This document shows, one piece after another, positions 13,737-15,383 of a stretch of DNA of 15,383 bases. A program made the translations under genes and the position numbers. The notes under the pieces are model-generated. The model saw only the letters and a list, made by a program, of their open reading frames with translations. It was not told the origin of the DNA and made no database searches. The stretch is taken from assembly GCA_022701925.1 (NCBI GenBank), contig JAKONM010000291.1, positions 1 through 15,383 of the forward strand, given 5' to 3'. How positions within the stretch are numbered: the stretch's first letter is position 1; every line of letters begins with the position of its first letter. Source of the stretch: Microbacteriaceae bacterium (GTDB taxonomy: Bacteria; Actinomycetota; Actinomycetes; Actinomycetales; Microbacteriaceae).

Positions 13737-15017
13737 ATGGCAGCCATCGACACCATCGACGCCCGCGAGATCCTCGACTCGCGCGGCAACCCGACCGTCG
13801 AGGTCGAGGTCCTGCTGGAGGACGGCGTGGTCGCGCGCGCGGCCGTGCCCTCCGGCGCCTCCACCGGCGCGTTCGAGGCCTACGAGCTGCGCGACGGCGA
13901 CAAGGGCCGCTACCTGGGCAAGGGCGTCGAGAAGGCCGTCGCGGCCGTCATCGACGAGCTCGGCCCGGCCGTCGAGGGCATCGACGCCGCCGACCAGCGC
14001 ATCGTCGACGCGACGCTGATCACGGCGGACGGCTCCGCGAACAAGGAGAACCTGGGCGCGAACGCGATCCTCGGCGTCAGCCTGGCGGTCGCGAAGGCCG
14101 CCGCGCTGTCGGCCGAGCTGCCCCTGTTCCGCTACGTCGGCGGCCCGAACGCGCACACGCTGCCCGTGCCCCTGATGAACGTGATCAACGGCGGCTCGCA
14201 CGCGGACTCGAACGTCGACATCCAGGAGTTCATGATCCTGCCGATCGGCGCGGACAGCTTCCGGGAGGCGCTGCGCTGGGGTGCGGAGACCTACCACTCG
14301 CTGAAGTCGCTGCTCTCGGGCAAGGGCCTCTCGACGGGCCTCGGCGACGAGGGCGGCTTCGCACCGAACCTCGACAGCAACCGCGCCGCGCTGGACCTGC
14401 TGGTCGAGGCGATCGGCAAGGCCGGCTTCACGCCGGGCAAGGACATCGCGCTCGCGCTCGACGTCGCCTCCACCGAGTTCTTCGAGGGCGGCTCGTACAC
14501 GTTCGAGGGGCAGCAGAAGTCGGCCGCGGACATGAGCGCCTACTACGCCGAGCTCGTCGCGAACTACCCGCTGGTCTCGATCGAGGACCCGCTGGCCGAT
14601 GACGACTGGGAGGGCTGGGCCACCCTGACCTCCGAGATCGGCGGCAAGGTGCAGATCGTCGGCGACGACCTGTTCGTCACCAACCCGGAGCGGCTGGCGA
14701 AGGGCCTGCAGCTCGACGCCGCGAACTCGATCCTGGTGAAGGTGAACCAGATCGGCACGCTGACCGAGACGCTGGACGCCGTGTCGCTCGCCCAGCGCAG
14801 CGGCTACACCGCGATCCTCTCCCACCGCTCGGGCGAGACCGAGGACACGACGATCGCCGATCTGGCCGTCGCCGTCGACGGCGGGCAGATCAAGACCGGC
14901 GCGCCCGCCCGCAGCGAGCGCGTCGCGAAGTACAACCAGCTGCTGCGCATCGAGGAGGAGCTGGGCGAGGCCGCGGTCTACGCGGGCCGCTCCGCCTTCC
15001 CGCGCTTCCAGGGCTGA
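13737..15017 (+). CDS. eno: Enolase (phosphopyruvate hydratase)
   Basis: Enolase interconverts 2-phosphoglycerate and phosphoenolpyruvate in glycolysis and is also a degradosome partner in some bacteria. The 426-residue protein is full length. The N-terminus IDTIDAREILDSRGNPTVEV is classic. The mobile loop SGAST is at 39-43. Catalytic Glu205 lies in GDEGGFAPN and Lys335 in SILVKVNQIGT. The Mg ligands are Asp242 (LDVASTE), Glu283 (SIEDP) and Asp310 (VGDDLF). The family signature SHRSGETEDT is at 362-371, with Lys386 in GGQIKTGAP. ATG at 13737 has AAGGGA 8 nt upstream (13723-13728). All key residues are present. A 34-bp palindrome follows the stop. In mycobacteria a divIC-like gene follows eno; here pnuC does. 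Confidence 0.98.
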   Translation: MAAIDTIDAREILDSRGNPTVEVEVLLEDGVVARAAVPSGASTGAFEAYELRDGDKGRYLGKGVEKAVAAVIDELGPAVEGIDAADQRIVDATLITADGSANKENLGANAILGVSLAVAKAAALSAELPLFRYVGGPNAHTLPVPLMNVINGGSHADSNVDIQEFMILPIGADSFREALRWGAETYHSLKSLLSGKGLSTGLGDEGGFAPNLDSNRAALDLLVEAIGKAGFTPGKDIALALDVASTEFFEGGSYTFEGQQKSAADMSAYYAELVANYPLVSIEDPLADDDWEGWATLTSEIGGKVQIVGDDLFVTNPERLAKGLQLDAANSILVKVNQIGTLTETLDAVSLAQRSGYTAILSHRSGETEDTTIADLAVAVDGGQIKTGAPARSERVAKYNQLLRIEEELGEAAVYAGRSAFPRFQG

Positions 15018-15038
15018 GCCCCCGGAAGCCACGCACTG

Positions 15039-15072
15039 GCGAGGGCCCGCAGGAATTCCTGCGGGCCCTCGC
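15039..15072. terminator. 34-bp perfect palindrome after eno (probable terminator)
   Basis: The two 17-nt halves GCGAGGGCCCGCAGGAA and TTCCTGCGGGCCCTCGC are exact reverse complements with no spacer, centred on GAATTC at 15053-15058. In RNA this gives a stem of about 15 bp with a tetraloop. It starts 21 bp after the eno stop. No T-tract follows, as is common in high-GC actinobacteria. Confidence 0.8.
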
Positions 15073-15122
15073 GCGCTGCACGACGGGGCGCCGCATCGGC
15101 GCGCACCGGAGGAGGGGCGCGG

Positions 15123-15383
15123 ATGAACGTGCTGGAGTGGCTGTTCGACGCGCAGCTGCGCATCGGCGACCAGACGGTGCTGTGGCGCGAGGTGATCGGC
15201 AACGCCTTCGGGCTGGCGAGTGCCATCGGCGGCATGCGCCGGCGCGTGTGGGCCTGGCCGGTCGGCATCGCCGGCAACGCGCTGCTCTTCACCGTCTTCC
15301 TGGGCGCCGTCTTCGGCACCCCGAACCCGGTCAACCTGCTGGGCCAGGCGGGCCGTCAGGTGATGTTCATCGCGGTCAGCGTC
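15123..15383 (+). CDS. pnuC: PnuC-type nicotinamide riboside/NMN transporter (3' truncated by window)
   Basis: The first 87 residues are visible and the frame is open to the window end. They match the N-terminus of PnuC, a membrane protein that takes up nicotinamide riboside for NAD synthesis. Recognisable segments are REVIGNAFGLASAIGGMRRR (22-41), VWAWPVGIAGNALLFTVFLG (42-61), and NLLGQAGRQVMFIAVS (71-86); the GNxFGLxSAxxGMRRRVWAWP and GQAGRQ patterns are characteristic. At least two transmembrane helices are present, with a third starting at the edge. ATG at 15123 has a strong Shine-Dalgarno, GGAGGAGGGG (15108-15117), 5 nt upstream, so this gene is leadered. It begins 50 bp after the eno palindrome. 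No NAD or other riboswitch fold is evident in that short gap. Confidence 0.9.
   Translation, partial: MNVLEWLFDAQLRIGDQTVLWREVIGNAFGLASAIGGMRRRVWAWPVGIAGNALLFTVFLGAVFGTPNPVNLLGQAGRQVMFIAVSV

Noticed and set aside
15073..15122. Riboswitch controlling pnuC
   Set aside because: Only 50 bp lie between the eno palindrome and the pnuC start, much of it Shine-Dalgarno. I could not see an NAD-type or other aptamer fold.

Overview
The window looks like chromosomal DNA from a very high-GC actinobacterium. Third codon positions are almost all G or C, GTG starts are common, and several starts look leaderless. The gene content (mfd, mazG, eno, small VOC, GNAT and MFS genes) suggests Microbacteriaceae or a close relative; that placement is an inference from style and neighbourhood, not a database match. 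I see no tRNA, rRNA, CRISPR array, transposase, integrase or phage gene, and no clear base-composition break.

Layout. 1-966: 3' part of mfd (transcription-repair coupling factor). 967-1105: spacer with a large imperfect inverted repeat. 1106-2950: an AraJ/SotB-like MFS exporter, then a RibD/DHFR-like reductase whose probable -10 box uses the exporter's stop codon. 3019-3396 (-): VOC/glyoxalase-like protein. 3523-4362: alpha/beta hydrolase. 4368-5741 (-): serine beta-lactamase-like hydrolase, preceded on the same strand by a small lipoprotein (5766-6242). 6291-6794: GNAT acetyltransferase. 6974-8434: DHA2-type drug exporter, overlapping by 4 bases a mazG gene (8431-9074) that carries a one-base frameshift. 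9226-11276 (-): two-gene ABC exporter, permease and ATPase coupled by ATGA. 11406-11816: second VOC protein. 11874-13103: hisS. 13178-13546 (-): MmcQ/YjbR-family protein. 13737-15017: eno, closed by a 34-bp perfect palindrome. 15123-end: 5' part of pnuC.

How it fits together. In mycobacteria mfd, mazG and eno lie close together. Here the same order is kept, but small accessory genes on both strands are spread between them. Most are single-gene transcription units. Nine starts carry a -10-like hexamer 6-8 nt before the start codon, which suggests leaderless transcripts. Convergent pairs are separated by short hairpins that can serve both strands. Three spacers hold inverted repeats with related end sequences, possibly a dispersed repeat family.

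I did not find a clearly new multi-gene system. The points most worth a second look are the broken mazG frame, the leaderless-start pattern, the related intergenic inverted repeats, and a HisRS whose region after motif 3 is short and unlike the usual anticodon-binding domain.
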